From an uncultured Balneola sp. (lineage in GTDB: Bacteria > Bacteroidota > Rhodothermia > Balneolales > Balneolaceae): DNA of 54,635 nucleotides. Shown here one piece after another: positions 45,145 to 53,927 of the stretch. The stretch covers positions 1 through 54,635 of the forward strand of contig CABZVB010000012.1 of NCBI GenBank assembly GCA_902529115.1, read 5' to 3'. Under the pieces are notes generated by a model that worked only from the letters and a program-made list of their open reading frames with translations, ran no database searches and was not told the origin of the DNA. The translations under genes and the position numbers were made by a program. Numbering within the stretch: the first letter of the stretch is position 1; each line of letters opens with the position of its first letter.

Positions 45145-46446
45145 TTAGTCATCGAAATTGGGTGCGTTAAGTAAACCTTCTGTAGAAGCTACTACATAGG
45201 CTACAGCAGCATCCCCTGTAACATTCACCACAGTTCGGCACATATCCAATATTCGATCAACCCCTAATATTAAGGCAATTCCAGCAGTAGGTACTTGAAT
45301 AGTTTCAAGTACAACTACCAACATAACAATACCGGCGCCAGGCACTCCAGCAGCACCTACAGATGCGGCTGCAGCTGTTACAACAATCATTAGCTGCTGT
45401 GCAATCGTTAAATCCATTCCTAAGGCTTGGGCAATGAATACCGCAGCAATCGCTTGATACACACTAGTACCGTCCATATTTATGGTTGCCCCGACAGGTA
45501 ACACAAAACTTGATACTTCTTCATCAACTCCTAGGTTTTTTTCTACCCGTTCCATAGTGACAGGTAAAGTAGCTGAACTAGAACTAGTACTAAAGCCAAG
45601 TAACATAGCTGGTCGAATTGCCTTAAAGAATTCAAAAAGACCTACCTCCTTACTGAAAATCTTAAACATGGTACTATATACTAGGAAGACATGGATTATT
45701 AAGGCAATTACTAATGTTAAGCTATACCAGCCCAGAGCTCCAAGTAATTCAAAAGCCTTTCCTAAATCGTCCCCTGCTAAATCAATAATTAGTGCAGCCA
45801 TTAACGCAAATACCCCAAAAGGTGCTGTTTTCATGATAAGTTCAACTATGAGGATTATAACATCATTAAATGCATCAAATACCGTTACTAATGTCTTCGC
45901 TTTTTTGCCACCCATATGAATAATTCCAACCCCTAATAAAATTGCAACAAATACTATCTGCAGCATCCTTGAGTTATCAGAAGCAGCAGCAAAGAAATTA
46001 TCCGGGACTACATCCACCATAAAGTCTAACACCCCTCTATTTAGCACTTCATCTGCTGAAGCACTTCGGTTCTCCAGTGAGTTAGAATAAGTTTGCTGGA
46101 GGCTATCCATAGTTTCCTGAGGTAATGATTTTCCTGGCTGAAAAGTATTTACCATTACCAAACCTATAGTTATTGCTAGCAAGGTGGTTATCATATAAAT
46201 GAATACTGTTTTCCCACCCATTCGGGAAAGCCTTGTAGTATCATTTAAGCTAGCTACACCTGCCACTAACGATGCGAGCACCAAGGGTACTGCAATGAGT
46301 TTTAATAGCTTGACAAAAATGGTTCCAAAGGGTTTTATGAATTCTGATGTGAACTCGTTCCAACCAATGATACTAGATAACAATCCCCATATAAGTCCTA
46401 AAATTAAGCCAATTACAATTTGCCAATGTAATTTTTTGTACCACAT
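45145..46446 (-). CDS. dicarboxylate/amino acid:cation symporter (DAACS family)
   Basis: Annotated from the ATG at 46444-46446 (433 residues, MWYKKLHWQIVIGLILG), which leaves a 2-bp gap after the DUF92 gene; an upstream ATG at 46512 would overlap that gene by 64 bp. The protein is a GltP/GltPh-like trimeric elevator transporter. The first hairpin has STSSSSATLPVTMERVEKNLG. Helix 7 carries NMDGTSVYQAIAAVF, hairpin 2 has GVPGAGIVMLVVVLE, and helix 8 DRILDMCRTVVNVTGDAAVAY with the substrate-binding Asp, Arg and Asn. Substrate is glutamate/aspartate or C4-dicarboxylate; the two cannot be separated by eye. It is convergent with the thioesterase. Confidence 0.93.
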   Translation of the reverse strand: MWYKKLHWQIVIGLILGLIWGLLSSIIGWNEFTSEFIKPFGTIFVKLLKLIAVPLVLASLVAGVASLNDTTRLSRMGGKTVFIYMITTLLAITIGLVMVNTFQPGKSLPQETMDSLQQTYSNSLENRSASADEVLNRGVLDFMVDVVPDNFFAAASDNSRMLQIVFVAILLGVGIIHMGGKKAKTLVTVFDAFNDVIILIVELIMKTAPFGVFALMAALIIDLAGDDLGKAFELLGALGWYSLTLVIALIIHVFLVYSTMFKIFSKEVGLFEFFKAIRPAMLLGFSTSSSSATLPVTMERVEKNLGVDEEVSSFVLPVGATINMDGTSVYQAIAAVFIAQALGMDLTIAQQLMIVVTAAAASVGAAGVPGAGIVMLVVVLETIQVPTAGIALILGVDRILDMCRTVVNVTGDAAVAYVVASTEGLLNAPNFDD

Positions 46447-46448
46447 AC

Positions 46449-47297
46449 TCACTGCTGTATAATTAAATAAATAAAGATAGTTAATAGACTTGCTAGACCA
46501 GCGGATAACCAATTAACAATATTATTATCAACATACAAAAAATGAGAAGAAAAAAATCGGTTTGTTGTATTAACTAATGTTTGACCTTGAAGATTTGCTC
46601 CTAACCAAGAGTCCATAAAAGTAGCTACCAATCCTGTACTGGCAACTATTGTACTCATCATCATGGAATTGGTAGAATGTAAGAAACCCACAATTAAGCC
46701 AACACTTATAGCACCGGCCACTGCGGCTAAGGTTCCCGCTATACTTATAGCACCATCGGTACCTGGCGGTACTTGTTTAAAACCATTGAAAGACCATGTT
46801 TTACCTTTGACACGGTTGCCTCCGATTTCTGAAGCCCATGTATCTGACGTAGCAAAGGCAATACTAGAATAGGCAGCTAACTCTAGAAGTTCGAGATCTA
46901 CCAATAAACCTAGCAACGTAAAGAAACCAAACCAAAATCCATTAGCCCAAACCTGAGCTCCTATTCTACGAAATTTAAGTTCCCTATGATGGTCTATGCT
47001 ACTACTATTTTTGGATAATAGTGAACTACTAATAAAAAAAAATAATAGAATTACAGCCCCCTCAATGCCAGCAACACCAAAGGTAATAACACCAAGTAAC
47101 CATGCAGAAGTTGAACCATCAAGACTGAGCCAATTCAAGAAAAATGAGAGCGCAGCAAATATTCCACCCGCCAAAAAACCCCAAAGGATTCTTTGCTGAA
47201 TTTCGGTGTCTGCAACACCAACAAAACCCAAAATGAGTAAAAAGAGTAAAAAAATATTGATTATTCTATCAATCATGGATTTTTGCCTACTTAACAA
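46449..47297 (-). CDS. DUF92 (TMEM19/VTE6-like) membrane protein
   Basis: A 282-residue polytopic protein. AYSSIAFATSDTWASEIGGNRV and QVPPGTDGAISIAGTLAAVAGA are the DUF92 hallmarks; LGVITFGVAGIEGAVILLFFF lies before them. About six membrane helices are visible. The plant relative VTE6 is a phytyl-phosphate kinase, so a prenyl-alcohol phosphate salvage role (menaquinone or lipid precursors) is conceivable but not shown in bacteria. Met8 (47276) is an alternative start. It is transcribed just ahead of the DAACS gene. Confidence 0.88.
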   Translation of the reverse strand: MLSRQKSMIDRIINIFLLFLLILGFVGVADTEIQQRILWGFLAGGIFAALSFFLNWLSLDGSTSAWLLGVITFGVAGIEGAVILLFFFISSSLLSKNSSSIDHHRELKFRRIGAQVWANGFWFGFFTLLGLLVDLELLELAAYSSIAFATSDTWASEIGGNRVKGKTWSFNGFKQVPPGTDGAISIAGTLAAVAGAISVGLIVGFLHSTNSMMMSTIVASTGLVATFMDSWLGANLQGQTLVNTTNRFFSSHFLYVDNNIVNWLSAGLASLLTIFIYLIIQQ

Positions 47298-47431
47298 TTT
47301 CTTAGCACATTATTTATGTTATGCCTTGAGTCTTTTCAGTGTAATTATGTTTTATCCTAAACTAGTGTATTGTTCAAAGACTCAGCCAACCCTGGCTACT
47401 AATAAATAAGACTAGTATTTATCTCAACTAG

Positions 47432-47668
47432 TCAATCTTCTTCCATTTCTTGGCGGTCATGCTTTATAATTGCAAATATGACCAACACATAACCTGCCAT
47501 GACCACAATAGGTGAAACGTAGAGAGAGATAAAGCCATTAATTTCATTTTCCATATACATTGCGGCAAAACCGCCAACAATCAATAGCACTGCAATACCT
47601 AATAGCTTGTAGTTGAAAGCAGAAAAAAACATCGATGTATTAGATTTTTTAAAATTTTGTTTTGCCAT
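47432..47668 (-). CDS. DUF3098 small membrane protein
   Basis: Annotated from the ATG at 47666-47668 (78 residues, MAKQNFKKSNTSMFF), because the 23 residues before it from 47737 are not typical of the family. FNYKLLGIAVLLIVGGFAAMYM and SLYVSPIVVMAGYVLVIFAIIKH are the two membrane helices of DUF3098; the first block (NY-LLGIA-LLIV-GF) is the family signature. A charged tail DRQEMEED follows. In many Bacteroidota this family lies beside cell-division transport genes (ftsX region), which are not seen here. Function unknown. Confidence 0.82.
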   Translation of the reverse strand: MAKQNFKKSNTSMFFSAFNYKLLGIAVLLIVGGFAAMYMENEINGFISLYVSPIVVMAGYVLVIFAIIKHDRQEMEED

Positions 47669-47931
47669 TGCTTTAGGTGACAATAAGTTTGTTATCTGGT
47701 TCGTAAGATTAATCACATTCAATATGAACGAATTCAATCAACATAATTCTATATAGGGGTCAGATTATTTAATTTGAGATGGTAAAAAATATTTACAATA
47801 GTTTTCCATTTCGTAGAAACATATTTAATTTTATACTCACCTATATACTCACATATCTTTAGAAATGCTAATTTCTTGGTCATTGTAAATTAGCTATTAT
47901 CAGGTATAAGGACAAAATCTAGATCAAAGAA

Positions 47932-48543
47932 ATGACCCAACTTATATTAGCATCACAGAGCCCTCGTCGAAAAGCGCTACTTCAAAAATTAGGCATCCCC
48001 TTCGAAATTCAACCAGCCAGGATTAATGAATACTCATTAACCACGGATCCCACAATCTTAGTGAAAGAATTAAGCCTTTCGAAAGCCAAGGACATCGCAA
48101 TGAATTACTCTAATGCAGTAGTTATTGGAGCAGATACTATTGTAGTTCATAACAACGATATCCTTGGAAAACCTGCCAGTGAACAAGAAGCAGTGCAGAT
48201 TTTAGCCCGACTGAGTGGAACCCATCACCAAGTATATACCGGTGTTTGCCTTCAGTATGTAGACAGGGAAGGAAGACTTCAAGAACCAGTACTTTTTCAT
48301 GAAAAAACCAAGGTATGGTTTCATGCACTGAGTACTTATTCCATTAATAAATATGTTTCATCGGGCCGACCTATGGATAAAGCCGGTGCTTATGGAATTC
48401 AAGATGACTGGGGGGCTATCTTTGTGAAAAAAATCAAGGGTGACTACTATAACATAGTTGGTCTTCCTTTGAGTCGATGTTATCTTGAACTTAGTTTGTT
48501 AAAAGAGCGTTATAAAATAAAATTGCAATTAAGCATACCTTAA
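47932..48543 (+). CDS. maf: Maf family nucleoside triphosphate pyrophosphatase
   Basis: A 203-residue enzyme that hydrolyses non-canonical or modified nucleoside triphosphates (dTTP/UTP/m5U type). LILASQSPRRKALLQKLG is the phosphate-binding SxSPRR motif. VVIGADTIVVHNNDILGKP contains the catalytic Asp of GADT. KAGAYGIQDDWGAIFVKKIKGDYYNIVGLPL is the conserved end. The start ATG is preceded by a 263-bp gap after the DUF3098 start on the other strand. It heads a plus-strand series ending in mazG, a second NTP-sanitising enzyme. Confidence 0.95.
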   Translation: MTQLILASQSPRRKALLQKLGIPFEIQPARINEYSLTTDPTILVKELSLSKAKDIAMNYSNAVVIGADTIVVHNNDILGKPASEQEAVQILARLSGTHHQVYTGVCLQYVDREGRLQEPVLFHEKTKVWFHALSTYSINKYVSSGRPMDKAGAYGIQDDWGAIFVKKIKGDYYNIVGLPLSRCYLELSLLKERYKIKLQLSIP

Positions 48544-48572
48544 TTAGCGCTAGTTGGCGCAGACTCGAACTA

Positions 48573-50516
48573 ATGAACATATCTTCATTCAATAGTGAGT
48601 ATTTAAACAAATGCATGCTCAAGCAAATTATATATAGTATTGCACGAACTCAGTTCCAACAAAGCTTTGCATTCTTGGCAAGCATTTTAGCAGTATTGAT
48701 ACTTTTGCTTAGCACTCCTGTTTTTGCTCAAAGCCAGACTATTAGCAACCGAGGTCGATTAGAAATTGCACTTAAGCTAATTCAAGAGCAACGCTGCGAT
48801 GATGCTTTACCTATTTTAGAGCGATTACACCGTAATGAAACGAATACTTTTATTTATTTTGATCGTTTAATTGAATGTGAAATTGAACTTAAAAAGTATG
48901 ATCAGGCCTTAGAACGAGTACAAAAATATAAAAAAAATGGCAGCAATAAAGCTCTAACTGGTGTATTGGAGGGAGAAATTCAGTTTTTCATGGGGAATAA
49001 GGAACTCGCATTCGATCTATGGAATGAAAATCTTCATAAGCATCCAAAGATGTTGCAGCTTTATATTAACACAGCTAGGACTATGGTTAACCGTAAAGCT
49101 TTTGAACAAGCGTTGTCGGTGTATGAGAAAGCACAAATAAATTTCAAGAATCCTATGTTATTTAACTCTGAGATTCCCATGGTGCATATGCAGGCGGGTA
49201 ACTACGATGAAGCTGTTAAAAGTTGGCTTACTTTGATACAAAATTCTCCTAATCAAGCAAATGGTTTCCAACGGATTTTGATTCGATATAATGATCCCTT
49301 ATTGTATGATATAAGTATTATAGAATTGGAAGATCTACTATCAAACTTGCAGCCAGATGAAGTCTTATACAGTACATTCTATGAGTTACAAATTTGGCTA
49401 CTTATGGAAACTAATCTTTTTGAACGAGCATTTAATACCGCTTTAAGATACGAGGAGAATACACCTGCACTCACCTATTCGCTTTACAGTTTAGGTAACC
49501 AACTACTTCAAAACAAAGAATATGAAAAGGCACTTAATTCTTTTCAATATTATTCTGATATAGGATATAATGAGATAAGATGGCAATCGCTGGAGAGACA
49601 GGCAGAAGTTTGGCTATCATGGGTAAAATACTTGGAGGATTATGACCTCATCCCGGTGTCAGATAGGACATACTATACCGAGCAGGCTAGAGAGCTCCTC
49701 AACTTAATACTTTCAGAGGCCCCTAATTATCAAAATAGTACTAATGTGCACCTTCGCTTAGCTGAATTGTACTTAGATTTTGATAAAGATTTAGTGCAGG
49801 CACAGAAAATTATACAACGACTCGAACGCCTGACAGAAAACTACTCTGAAGAGTTAAATTATCTAAAAGGTCGACTTGCCATAACAAATGAGTCGTTTTC
49901 AAAAGCTAGACTATTGCTCACTCGGTCAAACCGTTCTGCGAAAGTAGGAGAAATGGCAGAAAAAACGCGCTACTATTTAGCATTATCTGACTTTTACTCT
50001 AAAGATTATGAATTTTCCGGTATACAGCTCAAAAGTTTAGGCCGGCAGTATACCTCGTATTATGCTAATAATGCACTAGAACTACGCCTTTGGCTACAAA
50101 CTATAACGGCAATGGATTCCACTGCTCAATTTAATGTAACTTTCCCTAAGGCTATGCTTGAAGAACTCAAAGGCAATAACACTAAGGCCAAAGCTATGCT
50201 TTGGGAAATTGCGCGTAACCAAAGCAATCCTTTTTCTGGCTATGCTTTTAAAATACTTTATTCTTTAGGAGCTGATTTAGAAGAATATATAACGGCCTTG
50301 AACGATTACTTAGTTAATGAAAAGAGTACTCCATTAAGAGAAAATCTCATGTGGCTACGAGCACAAGCTGCGTTCTATTTTTCGGCACAAGATTCTTCCT
50401 CAGTGAGCTCAGAGACCCTATACTCATATTATGAAGAGTTGATTTTGTCTTTCCCAAGTGGTTTTTATAGCCCGCTTGCTCGTAAAGTAATAAACGAATT
50501 AAAAATTCGCTCATGA
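48573..50516 (+). CDS. exported tetratricopeptide-repeat protein
   Basis: A 647-residue protein 29 bp after maf. The N terminus has a long n-region then a signal core (FAFLASILAVLILLLSTPVFAQ, about residues 32-52); Met15 (48615) is an alternative start. The remainder is helical-repeat sequence with TPR-like pairs, for example LIQEQRCDDALPILERLHRN, YDQALERVQKYKK, AFEQALSVYEKAQINF, AGNYDEAVKSWLTLIQNSPN and EYEKALNSFQYYS. Such periplasmic or surface TPR proteins serve as scaffolds. Its last 4 bp overlap the next gene, so the two are probably made together. No specific function can be given. Confidence 0.8.
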   Translation: MNISSFNSEYLNKCMLKQIIYSIARTQFQQSFAFLASILAVLILLLSTPVFAQSQTISNRGRLEIALKLIQEQRCDDALPILERLHRNETNTFIYFDRLIECEIELKKYDQALERVQKYKKNGSNKALTGVLEGEIQFFMGNKELAFDLWNENLHKHPKMLQLYINTARTMVNRKAFEQALSVYEKAQINFKNPMLFNSEIPMVHMQAGNYDEAVKSWLTLIQNSPNQANGFQRILIRYNDPLLYDISIIELEDLLSNLQPDEVLYSTFYELQIWLLMETNLFERAFNTALRYEENTPALTYSLYSLGNQLLQNKEYEKALNSFQYYSDIGYNEIRWQSLERQAEVWLSWVKYLEDYDLIPVSDRTYYTEQARELLNLILSEAPNYQNSTNVHLRLAELYLDFDKDLVQAQKIIQRLERLTENYSEELNYLKGRLAITNESFSKARLLLTRSNRSAKVGEMAEKTRYYLALSDFYSKDYEFSGIQLKSLGRQYTSYYANNALELRLWLQTITAMDSTAQFNVTFPKAMLEELKGNNTKAKAMLWEIARNQSNPFSGYAFKILYSLGADLEEYITALNDYLVNEKSTPLRENLMWLRAQAAFYFSAQDSSSVSSETLYSYYEELILSFPSGFYSPLARKVINELKIRS

Positions 50517-51838
50517 CCTATTTGAATTTCTTCAATAACACTAAGCAAGTTATTCGAAATCCATGTTATAGCCTAGGCAGACTAGTCCTCATTAGTTTGT
50601 TCTTCTGGATTAACCTAGTTGCACCTGGTAATGCCCAACAACTCTTTATCCCCATGGACGGAAGTCAGGGGAATCATTTAAAGGCCTACGGACTTATCTT
50701 TAACCATCTGACATTGGGAGGTAAAGCTTCATGGTTATTAAATTATAGAGGCGGTTCGTTCATGACCGAAGAAAATACTGAACTAATTAGAGAAGCACGC
50801 TTAAAAAATATTACCATCGAAATTATCAGTAGCTCACAGGCAGCTCGAATAACGCAGGAGCTTGAATCTCCAGGTTCGAACACATCCGTTGTCAACCTAG
50901 AAAAAGCGCCTCGAATCGCTGTTTATACCCCCAATCAAGCACTACCTTGGGATGATGCGGTAACCCTTGCGCTTAGTTATGCGGAGATTGAATATGACAA
51001 AATTTGGGATATTGAAGTACTACAAGGTGCCCTACAAAATTATGATTGGCTGCATCTACATCATGAAGATTTTACCGGACAATATGGAAAGTTTTGGGCT
51101 AGCTATCGAAATAATCCATGGTATATAACGCAGGTGAAACAAATGGAAGCAATGGCAGCAGAGTTGGGTTTTAATAAGGTCAGTGAACAGAAATTAGCCG
51201 TAGCTAAAAGTATCAAAGAATATGTAGGCAAGGGTGGTTTTCTTTTTGCTATGTGTTCTGGTACCGATACCTTCGATGTGGCTTTAGCGGCTGAAGGCGT
51301 CGACATTACCCCTACCCCTTTTGATGGAGACCCGGTGGACCCTAATGCACAGGAATCATTGGATTATAGCGCAACCTTGGCTTTCGAAAATTTTACTATC
51401 AGCCTAAATCCAGCGGAATATGAACATGCAGATATTGACGTGCCGGTCGCTATTGATGAAATCGATAGGAGTCTAGATTTTTTCACACTTTTTGAGTTCT
51501 CTGCTAAATGGGACCCTGTTCCAACCATGCTCACCCAAAATCATGTGAGTAGTGTACGTGGATTCTATGGCCAAACCACCGCTTTCCGAACCGATAAAAT
51601 AAAATCCTCCGTGGTTATTCTTGGGGAAAGTCCAGGTCGCGAACAAGCAAAATACATTCATGGTAACTTTGGACAAGGAACCTATACATTTTATGCAGGC
51701 CACGACCCTGAAGATTATACCCATCGTGTTAATGATCCACCAACCGATTTAGCACTACATCCAAACAGCCCTGGTTATAGGCTCATTTTAAATAATATTT
51801 TGTTTCCAGCAGCGAAAAAGAAAAAGCAAAAAACCTAA
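50513..51838 (+). CDS. exported glutamine-amidotransferase-like protein (often labelled asparagine synthetase B)
   Basis: A 441-residue protein with a signal core (LGRLVLISLFFWINLVAPGNAQ, about 21-42). QQLFIPMDGSQGNHLKAYGL and WLLNYRGGSF open the mature part. FAMCSGTDTFDVALA at residues 246-260 places Cys248 in a nucleophile-elbow-like turn, and YTFYAGHDPEDY puts His397 near the end, reminiscent of class I amidotransferase/ThuA-like folds. As I recall, Bacteroidota homologues are labelled asparagine synthetase B, but no N-terminal nucleophile Cys or ATP-pyrophosphatase domain exists here, so that name looks wrong. A secreted hydrolase-like protein is plausible. The C terminus KKKKQKT is basic. 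It overlaps the TPR gene by 4 bp and mazG by 1 bp. Confidence 0.7.
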   Translation: MTYLNFFNNTKQVIRNPCYSLGRLVLISLFFWINLVAPGNAQQLFIPMDGSQGNHLKAYGLIFNHLTLGGKASWLLNYRGGSFMTEENTELIREARLKNITIEIISSSQAARITQELESPGSNTSVVNLEKAPRIAVYTPNQALPWDDAVTLALSYAEIEYDKIWDIEVLQGALQNYDWLHLHHEDFTGQYGKFWASYRNNPWYITQVKQMEAMAAELGFNKVSEQKLAVAKSIKEYVGKGGFLFAMCSGTDTFDVALAAEGVDITPTPFDGDPVDPNAQESLDYSATLAFENFTISLNPAEYEHADIDVPVAIDEIDRSLDFFTLFEFSAKWDPVPTMLTQNHVSSVRGFYGQTTAFRTDKIKSSVVILGESPGREQAKYIHGNFGQGTYTFYAGHDPEDYTHRVNDPPTDLALHPNSPGYRLILNNILFPAAKKKKQKT

Positions 51839-52602
51839 TGCACCCATCTAGAAGATTCGAAGACCTAGTACAATTAGTTCAAATCCTACGCAAAGAATGC
51901 CCATGGGATCGAAAGCAAACACATCAGTCCATAAAAGATAATCTTGTCGAAGAAGTTTATGAGGCATTAGAAGCCTTGGAGAATAACGATTTTGACGAGT
52001 TCAAAAAAGAAGTAGGAGACCTACTGCTCCATGTTGTATTTCATAGTATTATGGCATCGGAGAACCGCCAGTTTAGTATAGAAGATGTCATTGAGACATT
52101 AATGGAAAAACTGATCAGACGTCATCCTCACGTATTTGGTGACCAAGTTGTAGATGATGAAAAAGAGGTTTCAGAAAACTGGGAAACGATTAAAAAGAAA
52201 GAGGGGAAAAAATCTACTTTAGATGGTCTCCCTAAACCAATGCCTGCACTAATTAGAGCGCAACGAATGCAGGAAAAAGCAGCTAATGTGGGATTTGATT
52301 GGCCTGAGTGGGAACAAGCTTGGGAAAAAGTACAGGAAGAAACACAAGAGTTCAAAGAGACCTTAGCTTCAGGTTCAAGCCAGCAACAAGCGGATGAATT
52401 TGGTGATTTGTTATTCTCTATGGTTAATATTGGACGATTTTTTGACCTAAATGCCGAGGATAGCCTACGCCTGACCAACGCAAAGTTTGAGCAACGATTT
52501 CGGTATATAGAGCAACAGGCTGAAAAAGAAAATCGATCTTTAAGTAACTTAAGTTTAGAAGAAATGAATAGGCATTGGGAAACCTCAAAAAAAGCACTTT
52601 AA
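51838..52602 (+). CDS. mazG: nucleoside triphosphate pyrophosphohydrolase MazG
   Basis: A 254-residue two-domain all-alpha NTP pyrophosphohydrolase that removes aberrant nucleotides. The first domain has CPWDRKQTHQSIKDNL and the metal-binding EEVYEALEAL with Glu38, Glu39 and Glu42, then KKEVGDLLLHVVFHS with Glu58 and Asp61. The second repeats it as EETQEFKET and DEFGDLLFSMVNIGRF. MQEKAANVGFDWPEW lies between. Start and previous stop share one base (TAATG), so translation is coupled. With maf upstream, this cluster looks like nucleotide-pool housekeeping flanking two envelope genes. Confidence 0.95.
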   Translation: MHPSRRFEDLVQLVQILRKECPWDRKQTHQSIKDNLVEEVYEALEALENNDFDEFKKEVGDLLLHVVFHSIMASENRQFSIEDVIETLMEKLIRRHPHVFGDQVVDDEKEVSENWETIKKKEGKKSTLDGLPKPMPALIRAQRMQEKAANVGFDWPEWEQAWEKVQEETQEFKETLASGSSQQQADEFGDLLFSMVNIGRFFDLNAEDSLRLTNAKFEQRFRYIEQQAEKENRSLSNLSLEEMNRHWETSKKAL

Positions 52603-52766
52603 GTACTTAAATTATTGTCTGGGTTTCATTAACTTACTTCTAACTCTTGAAGAGACACAATATCCTATTTTATCAGATAAATGCGGAAAGTCTTCACACA
52701 CACTCGCACTGGATGGTACCGAAAAGGCAAGAGTAAACTGAACACCTAACAAATATTCGGAACACC

Positions 52767-53927
52767 ATGACAAATGATTTACAAACCGAATTTGACGAAG
52801 CATCTTACCCTTTTATAAATAAAGGCCTTGATGGCGTAGTAGCTTTTTCCACCACTAAGAGCTCTATTGATGGGCAAAAAGGTGAACTCATTTATACAGG
52901 ATACAACATTGATGTACTTGCTGAAAAAAGTACATTCGAAGAAGTTTGTTTTTTGCTTTGGAACGACCGACTCCCAACGCAAGCCGAATTAGAAGATTTA
53001 ACCCAAAAATTTCAAGCCCGAAGAGATATACCAAAAGTAGTTACTGACTACTTACACAGTGTTGACAAAGAGTCAAAACCTATGTCTGTTTTACGCACGG
53101 CTACTTCGATGCTATCTGAAACTGATATTCATTTACCTGACGATTCTTATTATGAAAAGGCCATCAATATTACAGCTAAGCTGCCTACCATCATTGCAGC
53201 TTTTTCTCGACTACGTAGCGGTAAAGAAATTGTTTCTCCCAAATCCACCGGTTCTACTGCTTTTAATTTTCTGTATATGCTAAATGGCGAAGAACCTGGC
53301 AAACAAGCAGAAAAAACCCTCGATTTATGCTTGATACTTCACGCAGAGCATGGAATGAATGCTTCTACATTCACCTGTAGAACGGTAGGTGGAACACTTT
53401 CTGATTTATATTCTGCTATTACCGCTGGTATTGGAACCCTCAAAGGGCCTCTACACGGTGGAGCAAATACCGCCGTGATGCAAATGCTCATGGAGCTAGA
53501 AGAACAAGGTGAAGAGGCTGATGCCGTTGCATTTACGAAAGATAAGTTAGCTAAAAAAGAAAAAATCATGGGTTTTGGTCACCGTGTCTATAAGACCTTT
53601 GACCCCAGAGCTCGTCACCTTCAAAAAATGGCAAAATCATTAAGTGAAGAAACCGGGCATGAAGAATTATATCGTTGGTCAATGGATATGCTTCGCACCA
53701 TGAAAACCGAAAAGAATATTGATCCAAACGTCGATTTTTTTTCTGCAACCGTCTATTTCTCTATGGGGATTCAGCCTGACTTGTACACCTGTATCTTTAC
53801 TATGAGTCGTATTGCTGGATGGGCAGGTCACTACATGGAGCAAATGGAGCGCAACAGACTTGTTCGCCCAAGGGCCCTTTATGTTGGTCAAAAAAATGTT
53901 GATTATACTCCTATCGAGGAGCGATAA
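52767..53927 (+). CDS. gltA: citrate synthase
   Basis: A 386-residue enzyme that condenses oxaloacetate with acetyl-CoA to start the TCA cycle. Catalytic residues are visible as His230 in GPLHGGANTAVMQML, His272 in GFGHRVYKTFDPRARH, and Asp323 in NVDFFSATVYFSMGI. LHAEHGMNASTFT (His195) and YSAITAGIGTLKG precede them. Length and wording fit the short bacterial/2-methylcitrate-synthase-like type, without the NADH-binding zinc domain of E. coli GltA, so 2-methylcitrate synthase is the main alternative. It is transcribed after a 164-bp gap. The 3' end overlaps leuS by 17 bp tail to tail. Confidence 0.95.
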   Translation: MTNDLQTEFDEASYPFINKGLDGVVAFSTTKSSIDGQKGELIYTGYNIDVLAEKSTFEEVCFLLWNDRLPTQAELEDLTQKFQARRDIPKVVTDYLHSVDKESKPMSVLRTATSMLSETDIHLPDDSYYEKAINITAKLPTIIAAFSRLRSGKEIVSPKSTGSTAFNFLYMLNGEEPGKQAEKTLDLCLILHAEHGMNASTFTCRTVGGTLSDLYSAITAGIGTLKGPLHGGANTAVMQMLMELEEQGEEADAVAFTKDKLAKKEKIMGFGHRVYKTFDPRARHLQKMAKSLSEETGHEELYRWSMDMLRTMKTEKNIDPNVDFFSATVYFSMGIQPDLYTCIFTMSRIAGWAGHYMEQMERNRLVRPRALYVGQKNVDYTPIEER

